The translations under genes and the position numbers were made by a program. Below, piece by piece: positions 1 through 7,770 of a stretch of DNA of 16,340 nt. The stretch lies in contig DOTU01000167.1 in assembly GCA_003520965.1 (NCBI GenBank), forward strand, positions 1 to 16,340. The letters are read 5' to 3'. The notes beneath the pieces were generated by a model. It was given only the letters and a program-made list of their open reading frames with translations, ran no database searches and had not been told where the DNA came from. The DNA comes from Candidatus Zixiibacteriota bacterium. Its GTDB lineage: Bacteria > Zixibacteria > MSB-5A5 > UBA10806. Numbering within the stretch: position 1 is the stretch's first letter; every line of letters starts with the position of its first letter.

Positions 1-239
1 TCAATGATATTGATAAAGAGGATTATCCTCGGGCCCTAGAACTGGCAATCCCCCGTCTCAAATCGGGTGGCCTGTTTATTAGCGATAACGTACTTTGGTC
101 CGGGAGGATATTCGATAAAAATCCGGCGCCATCGACAAAGGCAATTCTCGATTTTAACCGCATGTTATTTACAAGAAAAAATCTGCTTTCATCAATAATT
201 CCTATTCGCGATGGTTTGGCTATAGCAGTCAAATTGTAG
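1..239 (+). CDS. O-methyltransferase, class I SAM-dependent (3' fragment)
   Basis: Only the last 78 codons are inside the window, read in the frame beginning at base 3 and ending at TAG 237-239. The fragment opens with NDIDKEDYPRALELA, then LKSGGLFISDNVLWSGRIF, and ends DGLAIAVKL. This matches the end of the COG4122/PF01596 O-methyltransferase family: an (F)xDxDKxxY segment, then a GG-L-x-x-x-DNVLW-x-G strand and helix, then a terminal beta-hairpin with a D-G-(L/I) turn. Family members transfer a methyl group from S-adenosylmethionine to a hydroxyl on a small molecule, usually with a divalent metal; the Asp-Asn of DNVLW is part of the metal/substrate site in characterised relatives. The substrate cannot be read from this end. 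The gene runs toward hppA (convergent). I see no U-rich terminator of its own after the stop. Confidence 0.85.
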   Translation, partial: NDIDKEDYPRALELAIPRLKSGGLFISDNVLWSGRIFDKNPAPSTKAILDFNRMLFTRKNLLSSIIPIRDGLAIAVKL

Positions 240-260
240 CAACGATAATTCCTATCCGCG
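195..260. repeat. Imperfect direct repeat pair at the 3' end of the methyltransferase gene
   Basis: ATAATTCCTATTCGCG at 195-210 recurs as ATAATTCCTATCCGCG at 245-260, 15 of 16 bases identical and 50 bases apart. The first copy codes for part of the methyltransferase C terminus. The second lies just past its stop codon and directly abuts the structured element starting near 266. No matching third copy is seen on the far side of the element, so this is not an obvious target-site duplication. It may be a small local duplication. Confidence 0.6.
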
Positions 261-265
261 CATAA

Positions 266-438
266 CCGGCCGGGGTTCCGCGGCCCCAACGAAGTTGGGG
301 CATGAAATCCGATTGGGAGCTTGGCGACGTATTAATGTGCCAGGTCTCGGAAGCTAAGAAATGGCGCAACAGCGAAGGGTATCCCAATCGGATTTCTTTC
401 TTTCGCTCCATTGGAGCGAAAGGCGGAACCCCGGCCGG
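266..438. repeat. Structured nested inverted-repeat element (four-way-junction fold)
   Basis: Four helices are directly visible. The outer stem is CCGGCCGGGGTTCCGC (266-281) with its exact complement at 423-438. Left arm hairpin: GCCCCAAC 283-290 with GTTGGGGC 294-301, loop GAA. Inner stem: GAAATCCGATTGGGA (304-318) with exact complement TCCCAATCGGATTTC (382-396). Right arm hairpin: CTTTCGCTCCA 400-410 with TGGAGCGAAAG 412-422. Linkers between helices are 0-3 bases, so all four helices would stack around one junction; the inner stem encloses about 63 bases. The two arm hairpins are not complementary to each other, so this is not one simple long palindrome. It lies between convergent genes, a usual place for REP/BIME- or MITE-type repeats. 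No ORF inside looks real. It could be a non-autonomous mobile repeat or a structured RNA; one copy alone cannot tell which. Confidence 0.7.
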
Positions 439-471
439 GCTATTGCTTCCAATATCAGCCTCAACGAAAAC

Positions 472-491
472 GGGCGCCCCGCAGGACGCCC
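472..491 (-). terminator. Probable Rho-independent terminator of hppA
   Basis: On the minus strand, 23 bases past the hppA stop, GGGCGTCC pairs with GGGCGCCC across a TGCG loop, giving an 8-bp GC-rich stem with one G-T pair. It is followed by GTTTTCGTT. The T tract is short and interrupted, so efficiency is uncertain. On the plus strand the same hairpin is followed by A-rich sequence, so it should act only on leftward transcription. Confidence 0.55.
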
Positions 492-514
492 ATAAAAACA
501 TTAATCGTTTTGCT

Positions 515-2776
515 CTAAATAAACAGTGGTGCCAGCACCAGCGTAATTGTAGACAGAAGCTTGATCAGCACATGCAAAGACGGGCCGGCCGTATCCTTGA
601 ACGGGTCGCCAACAGTATCGCCTACCACGGCCGCAGCATGAGTTGGATTTTTATATTTTTTACCATCAGCCGCAGTCAGGTATTTACCGCCAAAGGCGCC
701 GGTTTCAATATACTTTTTCGCGTTATCCCAGGCGCCGCCGCCGTTGTTTAGCACCAGCGCCATTAATATTCCGGCAATAGTACCTACCATCAACATTGCT
801 GCGACCGCCTCAGCGGCGATAAGCGGATCATTAGCGCTTCGAAATACCTTAAAAATTATTCCAACACTAATGGGAGCCAAAACAACAAGTAATCCGGGCA
901 GGATCATTTGACGTAAAGCCGCTTTAGTCACGATATCAACCGATGTGCCATAATCAGGCTCGAAATTAGCTGGGAATTGGATTATATCATTTTCGCGAGG
1001 CAGCTTGGCATATTGCCGACGAACCTCCTGAATGATCGCCTGGGCAGCCCGGCCCACGGCACGTATGGCTAATGATGAGAACAGGAAGACTAACATAGCG
1101 CCAAAAAGAGCGCCCACAAAAACCACTGGTTTAGAGAGATCAACTCTGAACATATAGTCTGGTCCCAGCCCCGCATACTGCTTGACCTCATCCATATAAG
1201 CCTGGAAAAGAAGGAAGGCTGCCAGGGCCGCCGATCCGATAGCATAGCCCTTGGTCAACGCTTTGGTGGTGTTGCCTACAGAATCAAGCCGATCTGTTTT
1301 ACGGCGAATCTCCTCGGGCTGCTGCGACATCTCAACGATGCCACCGGCGTTATCGGTTATCGGTCCGAAGGTATCCATTGCCAGGATATAAGCCGCTGTG
1401 GCCAGCATTCCCATAGTGGCTACGGCAGTACCGAAAAGGCCGCCGACCGGATTGCCGTTTAAATCTGTTATACCGCTGGCTCGACCAAGAAAATATGATG
1501 ACAACAACGCGCCGCCCATAACCAATACGGGAAGGGCTGTACATTCGAGGGCAACCGAAAATCCGGAGATGATATTTGTTGCCGGGCCGGTTACTGAAGC
1601 CTCAGCAATAGTTCTCACCGGACGATATTTATATTCAGTATAGTACTGAGTAATATAAACAAACGCTACTGATGTCAGTACTCCGACAATACCGCATAAG
1701 AAGAAATGCCACCAGGCTTGCGGAGCCCCCGGACTATATAGTAACCAGCGTGTGGCGAACCCAAATCCAACCATGGCCAGAGCAACCGCTACATAATATC
1801 CGCGGTTCAGGGCAGTCATGGGATCCATCTTTTCTTCCTTGTCAAGCCTGACCGCCATAATGCCAATTATTGAGGCTATTATTCCAAATGCACGGGCGAT
1901 GAGCGGAAACATAATAACGCCGATTATGCCCACCGAAAATTTTAAGTTGGATTGATCTGCGATGGCAGCCAGAGTAGCCCCCAGAATCATCGCGCCGATA
2001 TTTTCAGCAGCCGTCGACTCAAATAAATCAGCACCGCGGCCGGCGCAATCGCCAACGTTATCTCCCACGAGATCGGCGATAACAGCCGGGTTGCGAGGAT
2101 CATCCTCCGGAATGCCTGCCTCAACTTTGCCAACCAGGTCAGCGCCCACGTCAGCAGCCTTGGTGTAGATACCACCGCCAAGCTGTGCAAACAAAGCTAC
2201 GAAAGAGGCGCCAAATCCGTAACCCACAATTAGAAGCGGTATATGCTCGGGAGGGATATGACTAATTATGCGCACCAACGCATAGAGGCCAACTACTCCG
2301 AGAAGGCTCATCGAAACTACCAGAAGGCCCGAAACCGCTCCGCCTCGAAGAGCAATGCGCAAAGCGTCATTGAGACTGCTGAGAGCCGCGTTGGCTGTAC
2401 GAATATTGCTTCTGATTGAAATCCACATCCCTACATATCCTGCGAAAACAGAACAAAGCGCACCGAAGATGAATGAAACAGTTATCCAGGAAGCAAGTTC
2501 GATAGGGCTACTAACCGGATCGAAACTGTGGTGGCTTCTGAGGACTCCATATCCCAGAAAAAGCAAGGCTGCCACGACCAGAGACAGCAAGATAATTGTT
2601 CGGTTCTGCCGTCTCATAAAAGCCTCAGCCCCGGCCTTGATGGCGTTGGATATTTTCTGCATTGCCTCACTTCCGGTTGAGTGACGCAGCACCCAGCGGG
2701 AAAGATAGGCTGCAAATCCCAGACCAAACAAACTGATTGCAAGGACAAGGATAATCAAGTTAGCTAATTCATTCAT
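515..2776 (-). CDS. hppA: Membrane-bound proton-translocating pyrophosphatase (K+-independent type)
   Basis: This integral membrane enzyme hydrolyses cytoplasmic pyrophosphate and pumps cations outward, recovering energy from PPi-releasing reactions. At 753 residues it has the usual length. The substrate-site motifs are all present: [11 protein letters not shown] (211-221), EDDPRNP and [10 protein letters not shown] (224-246), [12 protein letters not shown] (468-479), [12 protein letters not shown] (677-688) and [16 protein letters not shown] (718-733). Many hydrophobic segments separate them. In [10 protein letters not shown] (501-510), K505 and T508 occupy the positions that are Ala and Gly in K+-dependent enzymes. 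This marks the K+-independent class, whose characterised members pump H+. The motif [22 protein letters not shown] differs slightly from the commoner [21 protein letters not shown]. The ATG is supported by GGAGGAG (minus strand, about 9 bases upstream) and by a promoter at 2854-2882. It is read separately from the glycan operon upstream, though readthrough is possible. Confidence 0.96.
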   Translation of the reverse strand: [753 protein letters not shown]

Positions 2777-2785
2777 ACCTATTGG

Positions 2786-2794
2786 CTCCTCCGG
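2786..2794 (-). promoter_or_regulatory. Ribosome binding site of hppA
   Basis: The minus strand reads CCGGAGGAG at this site, ending 9 bases before the ATG at 2776. It is a strong Shine-Dalgarno match and fixes the start of the pyrophosphatase gene. Confidence 0.75.
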
Positions 2795-2853
2795 TTAAGA
2801 ATAGGGGGATTATTAACCGCCCTCCATATCAAAGTGGCGAATTTGAAAACAAT

Positions 2854-2882
2854 ATTTAACATATCGGCAAGTTGGCTGTCAA
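2854..2882 (-). promoter_or_regulatory. Candidate sigma-70-type promoter of hppA
   Basis: On the minus strand, a perfect TTGACA -35 box (2877-2882) is followed by a 17-base spacer and TTAAAT (2854-2859, 4 of 6 to TATAAT). Transcription would start near 2847 and leave a leader of roughly 70 bases before the hppA ATG. The spacing and the exact -35 box make this the best promoter match I found in the window. It lies in the only sizeable gap of the leftward block. Confidence 0.6.
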
Positions 2883-2944
2883 TTAAATAATCCGATTCTT
2901 AATTTTGTTTCTATCGTTCAGGTTAGCCTGTAGAGGTATTGATT

Positions 2945-4075
2945 CTATTCACCACTTAAGGCCCTGGCCTGAGTAAAATGTTCAGAACTTAATAATAATG
3001 CTTCTTGTTCTCGCCAAGCAAGAAATAAAATCCGGTCGGTAAGTACTTTTTTCAAATCAAGATCGCCAACAAACCGCCATTCGCGTTCCCGGCTCCAATC
3101 GACATTGGCCTTTCCAAGGCTCTGGAAATAAGGTTTATCCTGCTCTGAAAGCGATTTATAATCTGGTTCCCTTCCGTAAATCACCGGGCGAATGCCCAGC
3201 GATATTGCATACTCTTTTTCAATAGCGACGCCATACGGTTCAAAATTCCAATTTACATATTTGGGGCGCCAGCGCATCAGGCTCTTTATGGCCTTGACTG
3301 GATCGGCCTCGGTAAAACCGATTGCCCTTCGTCCCTCACGCATCTTGTTGGCAGAAGCCCGAATTTTCCCCTCAGTGATTATATTTTTCAAAGTATCGAA
3401 TGCTTGATGGGGGTAACGCTCCATTGATGATAGAAGGCTCTGATAATAGTTAGCTCTCGCTTCTCCCGGCCAGGGACCATGACAGGTTTTGGTCCAATGA
3501 GTCAAATAGCTCAAATCATGGAAATCTACAATGCGGCTGATATCATAATGCCTGGGGCTTACCAGGGACTTTTGATATTCGATTTGAAAATCGCTCACTA
3601 CCTTGGGTTTAACTTCGTTATCACTTATAAGATTTTGCAGCCTGCCTCCGGGCCGGATGGAAATTGGGATGATTTTCTGCGCGAGTGAAATGGCCGATCT
3701 ATCTCTTTCGATCCAACTTTCCTTGGGTGATCTTCCTCTGACATCACGTTTGATAAAGATCATTGCAGTTTTTTGAGAGTCCAAATTGAAATCTCGGGTT
3801 ACCCTTTCAAATACGGTTTCAATATTCTCGCCATCGAAAACTACGTAAATGATGATTTGGTTTCCTCCCGAAACAGAAATCAGGTAGACCATCAACTCCC
3901 AGGGTGATATGCCGGTACTGGTAATAAGTGTATATCCGGAATTTATTAATTGAGGGATGGCCAGAGCCGTTTGTTTAATCCAGGTGTCATTTGCGCAGGG
4001 TGTTTTCGATTGGCTGCTATTTAAGATAACAGCTAATTTACTCTCCAAGAGGTCCTTGTTTCCAAGAACGATCAT
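2945..4075 (-). CDS. Unnamed two-domain protein: SLOG/DprA-like N-terminus plus AbiGi/DUF2971-like C-terminus
   Basis: I cannot assign this 376-residue protein to a named family. Residues 13-155 look like a Rossmann-type nucleotide-binding domain of the SLOG/DprA kind: a first strand KLAVILNSSQSKTP, then SGYTLITSTGISPWELMVYL (47-66), strand QIIIYVV, and a closing WIERDRSAISLA...PISIRPGGRL (121-146). Residues about 185-350 carry a second domain: LTHWTKTCHGPWPGE (191-205), RRAIGFTE (249-256), EPYGVAIEKEYA (279-290), GIRPVIYG (294-301) and DWSREREWRFVGDLDL (326-341). The FTE...YG-x-A-x-x-K...G-RPV-x-Y...W-x-x-EREWR order resembles AbiGi/DUF2971 proteins linked to phage resistance. No membrane segment or signal peptide is visible. 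It begins 3 bases after the ugd stop with no clear ribosome binding site, so its translation is probably coupled to ugd. The domain readings are by eye and moderate at best. Confidence 0.55.
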   Translation of the reverse strand: MIVLGNKDLLESKLAVILNSSQSKTPCANDTWIKQTALAIPQLINSGYTLITSTGISPWELMVYLISVSGGNQIIIYVVFDGENIETVFERVTRDFNLDSQKTAMIFIKRDVRGRSPKESWIERDRSAISLAQKIIPISIRPGGRLQNLISDNEVKPKVVSDFQIEYQKSLVSPRHYDISRIVDFHDLSYLTHWTKTCHGPWPGEARANYYQSLLSSMERYPHQAFDTLKNIITEGKIRASANKMREGRRAIGFTEADPVKAIKSLMRWRPKYVNWNFEPYGVAIEKEYAISLGIRPVIYGREPDYKSLSEQDKPYFQSLGKANVDWSREREWRFVGDLDLKKVLTDRILFLAWREQEALLLSSEHFTQARALSGE

Positions 4076-4078
4076 GCC

Positions 4079-5374
4079 CTAATTTCTGCCGAATCCGGCG
4101 TATCTGAATCCCGCCTTACGGGCCAATTCGGGCAGATAGATATTTCGAGGATCAAGTAAGGCATCGCCTCTCATGATCTTTCTTAAGGCCATCAAATCAA
4201 GTTCTCGAAATTCGTTCCACTCGGTCATGAAAATGGCAATATCAGCATTCCTGCACGCTTCGTAAGGGTTTTTGGTATATTCAATGTCGGGAAAATGCTT
4301 CTTGAAATTATCCATTGACGCCGGGTCATAACCGGTTACTCGACCGCCCTCGGAAAGGAGCCGCTCCACCACATGGAGACTGGGGGAGTTGCGGATATCA
4401 TCTGTACTGCTTTTAAACGATAGCCCCAATACAGCCAGGCGCTTTCCTCTTATTTCACCAAGCAATGCCTTAATTTTGGTGATAACCAGCTCGCGTTGGC
4501 CGTTATTTACCTTCTGCACAGCTTTGGGAATTTCAAGTTCCAGCCCGGCTTTGCTGGCAATCGAGATCAAGCCCGCCACATCCTTAACCAGGCAGGAGCC
4601 GCCATATCCCGGCGATGGATGCAAAAATTTGGGGCCGATCCGACCATCCATGCCGATTGCCTTGGCCACAGTGACCACGTCAGCCCCAAAATGATCGCAC
4701 ACCCGGGCAATCTCATTGATAAATGAAATTTTAGTCGCTAGAAAGCAGTTGGCACTGTATTTAATTAATTCTGCCGTAATATTGTCCGTCATGACCATAG
4801 GAGTTTCGTTAAGATAAAGCCCGCGGTAAACCTCTCGCATAATCTCCGCGGCCGCAGTTGAGGGGACACCGAGGATAATCCTATTGGGTAGAAGAAAATC
4901 CTGAACCGCCGATCCTTCGCGCAAAAACTCAGGGTTGGAGACGACATCAAAGGGCGCGTTGGCTTTGGCCAAAATTCTCTGGCGCACCAAGAGATGCGTG
5001 CCTACCGGAACAGTAGATTTTATAGCAATTACCTTATATTCGGAGATTAATTTCCCCAGGCTATCGCTGATCTCGAACATGTCGCTTAAGTCAGGTTCGC
5101 CATTATTTCCCTCTGGAGTCCCGACCGCTAAAAATATGACCCGGCTTTCGCTAACTGCACTCCTTAAATTCGCACTGAAGGTAAGGCGCCCCTTAACAAT
5201 ATTGCGTTTCATGATATCGGAAAGACCGATTTCATATATCGGCACGCCACCGTTAATGAGAAACTCGATCTTTTGAGTATCTTTATCGTAGCATACGACA
5301 TCATTTCCGAAATCAGCCAGGCCGGCTCCGGCAACAAGGCCAACATATCCCGTTCCGATTATACAAATTTTCAA
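4079..5374 (-). CDS. ugd: UDP-glucose 6-dehydrogenase
   Basis: Oxidises UDP-glucose to UDP-glucuronate with two NAD+ in the cytoplasm, supplying the acidic sugar donor for glycans or glycolipids. At 431 residues it has the family length. The N-terminal NAD fold has GTGYVG (7-12). STVPVGT (120-126), the SNPEFLREGSA segment (146-156), K205 and N209 of the substrate-binding helix, and catalytic Cys261 in GYGGSCLVKD (256-265) are all present; the usual motif is GFGGSCFPKD, so the Tyr and Leu-Val are mild variants. The C-terminal UDP-binding domain has GLSFKSSTDDIRNSPS (317-332). The start codon is TTG, overlapping the stop of the flippase-like gene by four bases (TTGA). AAGGAGGT lies six bases upstream. 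It forms the fifth gene of the leftward operon. A UDP-N-acetylmannosamine or GDP-mannose dehydrogenase is less likely from the motifs. Confidence 0.92.
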   Translation of the reverse strand: MKICIIGTGYVGLVAGAGLADFGNDVVCYDKDTQKIEFLINGGVPIYEIGLSDIMKRNIVKGRLTFSANLRSAVSESRVIFLAVGTPEGNNGEPDLSDMFEISDSLGKLISEYKVIAIKSTVPVGTHLLVRQRILAKANAPFDVVSNPEFLREGSAVQDFLLPNRIILGVPSTAAAEIMREVYRGLYLNETPMVMTDNITAELIKYSANCFLATKISFINEIARVCDHFGADVVTVAKAIGMDGRIGPKFLHPSPGYGGSCLVKDVAGLISIASKAGLELEIPKAVQKVNNGQRELVITKIKALLGEIRGKRLAVLGLSFKSSTDDIRNSPSLHVVERLLSEGGRVTGYDPASMDNFKKHFPDIEYTKNPYEACRNADIAIFMTEWNEFRELDLMALRKIMRGDALLDPRNIYLPELARKAGFRYAGFGRN

Positions 5375-6465
5375 GCCTTGACCTCCTTGAAGATTTTCTG
5401 ATCTTTGCCATTAATTCGTGAAACGGTTGGCCCGGCTCCGGTTATGGCCATAAAAATCGCTCCGATTGCAATTAGCATATAAAAGGTGACAAATCGCCAG
5501 GCACCTACCAGGATGGGCAGAACGGCTGATGGCACGATATTCGTGAAAACCAGCGCGAAAGTAACCTCAGCTCCGCCTACCGCCCCAGGGGTGGGAATTA
5601 AGATCATCGTGGTAAAGATCACCCATTGAAGCAGGAAAAATAACACAAAATCCGCTTTTAATCCCAGACCAAGGACAAGGGCGCTAATTGCGCCGTATCT
5701 GCAACACCATCCCAATCCCGAAAGCAAAGTGCATATCCCAAAAGTGCTCTTGCCATTTTTCACAACGAATGTGAGCGCCGACAAAAATTGATTTTCATAC
5801 TTATGAATAAGCAACCGGATACGTTCAACAAATACCGGGCGTTTTAAATTGCTTTCCTGCTTATCGAAACTACTATAATTCTTTTTTCTGATAAAAACAA
5901 AATAAATCACCGCTAAAATTAATGCTACTACAACTACCACTGGCCAGTGAGAAACAAGATTCGAGGTTGCGGTATTGACCATAGGATTGCTCCAAGCGTG
6001 GCAAAGTATTATCGCTACGGGCAGTGTCACCGCGAAAAATAGGGCATCTTCAATGGTGCCCAAAAATGTCAGCAGGGTTGCTTCTCCTGGATCAAAACCG
6101 TATCTGATTAGAAAGGCGAGCTTGAAATAGCCGCCGCCCGTGGATGAAGGTGTTATACCACTACCAAGATCGGTGACGACTGCGGTTTTTATCGCCTGTA
6201 TCGGCGTTATCCCCTTTTTAAAAGCCTGGCTCCATAAAAGAAGCCGGGCCGCGTGGGTAAACCAGGGGACTAACGCCAAAAATACAGCCAAAAGAAGATA
6301 TCCGAAGTGAACAACAATTAAATCCTTCAAAATATGCGGTTTGCTGGTAATGAGAATATAGATGATATTTCCAGCAATTGCCAAAGGGATGATAATCGCA
6401 AGAGATCGAAAAATCTTATGTAGATTAGAATTACTAAAGGAAGATTGTGTAGGCATTTGAGTCAT
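5371..6465 (-). CDS. LPG_synthase_TM (UPF0104/PF03706) flippase-like integral membrane protein
   Basis: A 364-residue polytopic membrane protein with about eight hydrophobic segments (for example 22-40, 53-69, 141-157, 174-192, 240-266, 272-291, 302-320, 325-342). Family signatures are TDLGSGITPSSTGGGYFK (98-115) and, late in the protein, ILIPTPGAVGGAE (288-300), matching the two conserved Pro/Gly-rich elements of the MprF-type transmembrane domain. Members without the aminoacyl-transferase domain often sit beside GT4 glycosyltransferases and are thought to move or help make lipid-linked sugars. A flippase or lipid-modifying role here is inference from family and neighbours. The C terminus overlaps the ugd start by four bases, and the gene follows the GT4 gene by 26 bases. 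The chosen ATG (6465) has no clear ribosome binding site; the in-frame ATG at 6456 is an alternative. Confidence 0.82.
   Translation of the reverse strand: MTQMPTQSSFSNSNLHKIFRSLAIIIPLAIAGNIIYILITSKPHILKDLIVVHFGYLLLAVFLALVPWFTHAARLLLWSQAFKKGITPIQAIKTAVVTDLGSGITPSSTGGGYFKLAFLIRYGFDPGEATLLTFLGTIEDALFFAVTLPVAIILCHAWSNPMVNTATSNLVSHWPVVVVVALILAVIYFVFIRKKNYSSFDKQESNLKRPVFVERIRLLIHKYENQFLSALTFVVKNGKSTFGICTLLSGLGWCCRYGAISALVLGLGLKADFVLFFLLQWVIFTTMILIPTPGAVGGAEVTFALVFTNIVPSAVLPILVGAWRFVTFYMLIAIGAIFMAITGAGPTVSRINGKDQKIFKEVKA
5381..5388 (-). promoter_or_regulatory. Strong ribosome binding site for the TTG start of ugd
   Basis: The minus strand reads AAGGAGGT here, six bases before TTG at 5374. It lies inside the last codons of the upstream membrane-protein gene. 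This near-perfect Shine-Dalgarno decides for the non-ATG start, which places the NAD-binding strand KICIIGTGYVG at the very N terminus as the family requires. Confidence 0.85.
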
Positions 6466-6491
6466 AACGAACTGCTTTATGCAGGCTCTTT

Positions 6492-7721
6492 CTACTCTGA
6501 ATTGCTTAATAGCGTGTCGAAAAGCTTGCGATAACTTGCAAATATCCGCTCTGGCGAAAATCTATACTGAGTAAATTCAACTGCCTTACGGCTTAATGCT
6601 GCAAGCTTCAGGGGATCTTCGGCGAGCGCCATGATTATCCCGAGCATTGCTCCATTGTCACCTTCGGGTACGCAGTAACCGTTTTCACCATCGAACACAG
6701 CATCAACTATACCCTCGATACCAGAAGCGACCACCGGCACTCCTCGAACTGCGGCTTCGAGCGCGACGAGGCCAAACCCTTCCATATCACCTTCAACGGT
6801 TCGGTTAGGCATGATAAATAGATCTGCCACCGAATACAGGCGATCGCGCGGTTCACCGGAAATACCATTGAGATAGTAAACGCGCGGATGGGCACTTAGG
6901 CGTACAAGATCGTCATGCATACTGTAAGAGCCTGAGGCCAGAAGAAGACTATAATAAAACTTTTCATTTAAAAATGGCTTAAGCGATTTTAGCCAACTAG
7001 GAGTTTTTTGCGCAGGGCCGGCCACAATATAAACATAATCGTCGGGCAGGTGAGGGAAGAGATCACTGATAAATCGATCGAACCCCTTTCGCTTAACCGG
7101 CCGGCCGATGCTGATAAGCACTTTCTTTTGCCTCAGGTCGAGGCCAATCTTGTGTTCCCAATAACGATATAAATCATCATCTTTTTTAAATACAAGCGGT
7201 GACATTTCAGCGGCCGGAGGAATAATCTCGATTTTCGAAGGATCGACCCCTCGTTTTTTGATTTGTTCGGCGGTAGCTCTACTGATAGTCGTTATTTTAT
7301 CGAGTTTCTGCAGGGCAAAACAGAGCGATTTTTGATACCAGGGTATCGGAAGTATAAGATCAAGGCCATGTACTGCTCCCACTACCTTTTTACCTGAAGC
7401 AGTCCGAATCTTGCCCCCAATAAGGCAGGTGAAAGCATCATCGCAATGAACAAGCCTGGCATCGCTTTTAATAGACTTATAATAGAATAGCGGAAAAGCC
7501 AGCGGCATTCCCCAGTCGGGCCCTTTCCAGATGACCCTCTCAATATCATAATAGCGAGAAAGTCCCTCGGTTAGGATAGTACCCAATCTTTGAACACCGC
7601 CCACACCAGCAGGATTTTGTCTAAGCAAGAACGCTATTTTCTTGTTACCATTACCTGTTGGAAAATTCAATATGGGTCCAGAGGCAGGTTGGTGGCTATC
7701 GGTAAGAATTTTATGCGGCAA
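6492..7721 (-). CDS. GT4-family glycosyltransferase (GT-B fold)
   Basis: A 409-residue retaining glycosyltransferase of family GT4. The N-terminal acceptor domain starts at KKIAFLLRQNPAGVGGVQRL (27-46), where GGVQR is the usual glycine-rich turn. The donor domain begins near ISIGRPVKRKGFDRFI (204-219). The E-x7-E element is E314GFGLVALE322, followed by A-x-x-x-GVPVVAS, DGENG and a C-terminal helix. Acceptor and donor sugars cannot be read from sequence. Next to ugd and a flippase-like protein, a UDP-sugar donor acting on a lipid or lipid-linked acceptor is a reasonable inference. The start is TTG at 7721 with GAGG seven bases upstream; no in-frame ATG precedes the first conserved strand, but a downstream TTG (Leu18) could also serve. 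The spacing to its neighbours is 49 and 26 bases. Confidence 0.87.
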   Translation of the reverse strand: MPHKILTDSHQPASGPILNFPTGNGNKKIAFLLRQNPAGVGGVQRLGTILTEGLSRYYDIERVIWKGPDWGMPLAFPLFYYKSIKSDARLVHCDDAFTCLIGGKIRTASGKKVVGAVHGLDLILPIPWYQKSLCFALQKLDKITTISRATAEQIKKRGVDPSKIEIIPPAAEMSPLVFKKDDDLYRYWEHKIGLDLRQKKVLISIGRPVKRKGFDRFISDLFPHLPDDYVYIVAGPAQKTPSWLKSLKPFLNEKFYYSLLLASGSYSMHDDLVRLSAHPRVYYLNGISGEPRDRLYSVADLFIMPNRTVEGDMEGFGLVALEAAVRGVPVVASGIEGIVDAVFDGENGYCVPEGDNGAMLGIIMALAEDPLKLAALSRKAVEFTQYRFSPERIFASYRKLFDTLLSNSE

Positions 7722-7770
7722 GCTAAAACCTCATTCTACTTCCGAAATGGTTAAAGCTCATTTTACAGGA

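Noticed and set aside
266..438. Integron attC site or complete insertion sequence
   Set aside because: No attC core-site pattern (R', L', L'', R'') and no transposase or integrase frame is present; only the structure is supported.
302..751. A 149-codon plus-strand open frame across the structured element and the 3' end of hppA
   Set aside because: It runs through the inverted repeats and antisense to a clear hppA; the translation has no family-like pattern and no ribosome binding site.
2919..2930. CAGG-TTAG-CCTG hairpin as terminator after the unnamed two-domain gene
   Set aside because: Only a 4-bp stem and no following T tract on the minus strand.
4389..5276. Plus-strand open frames of 76-113 codons opposite ugd
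   Set aside because: They mirror the ugd coding frame, show no family motifs, and have no ribosome binding sites.
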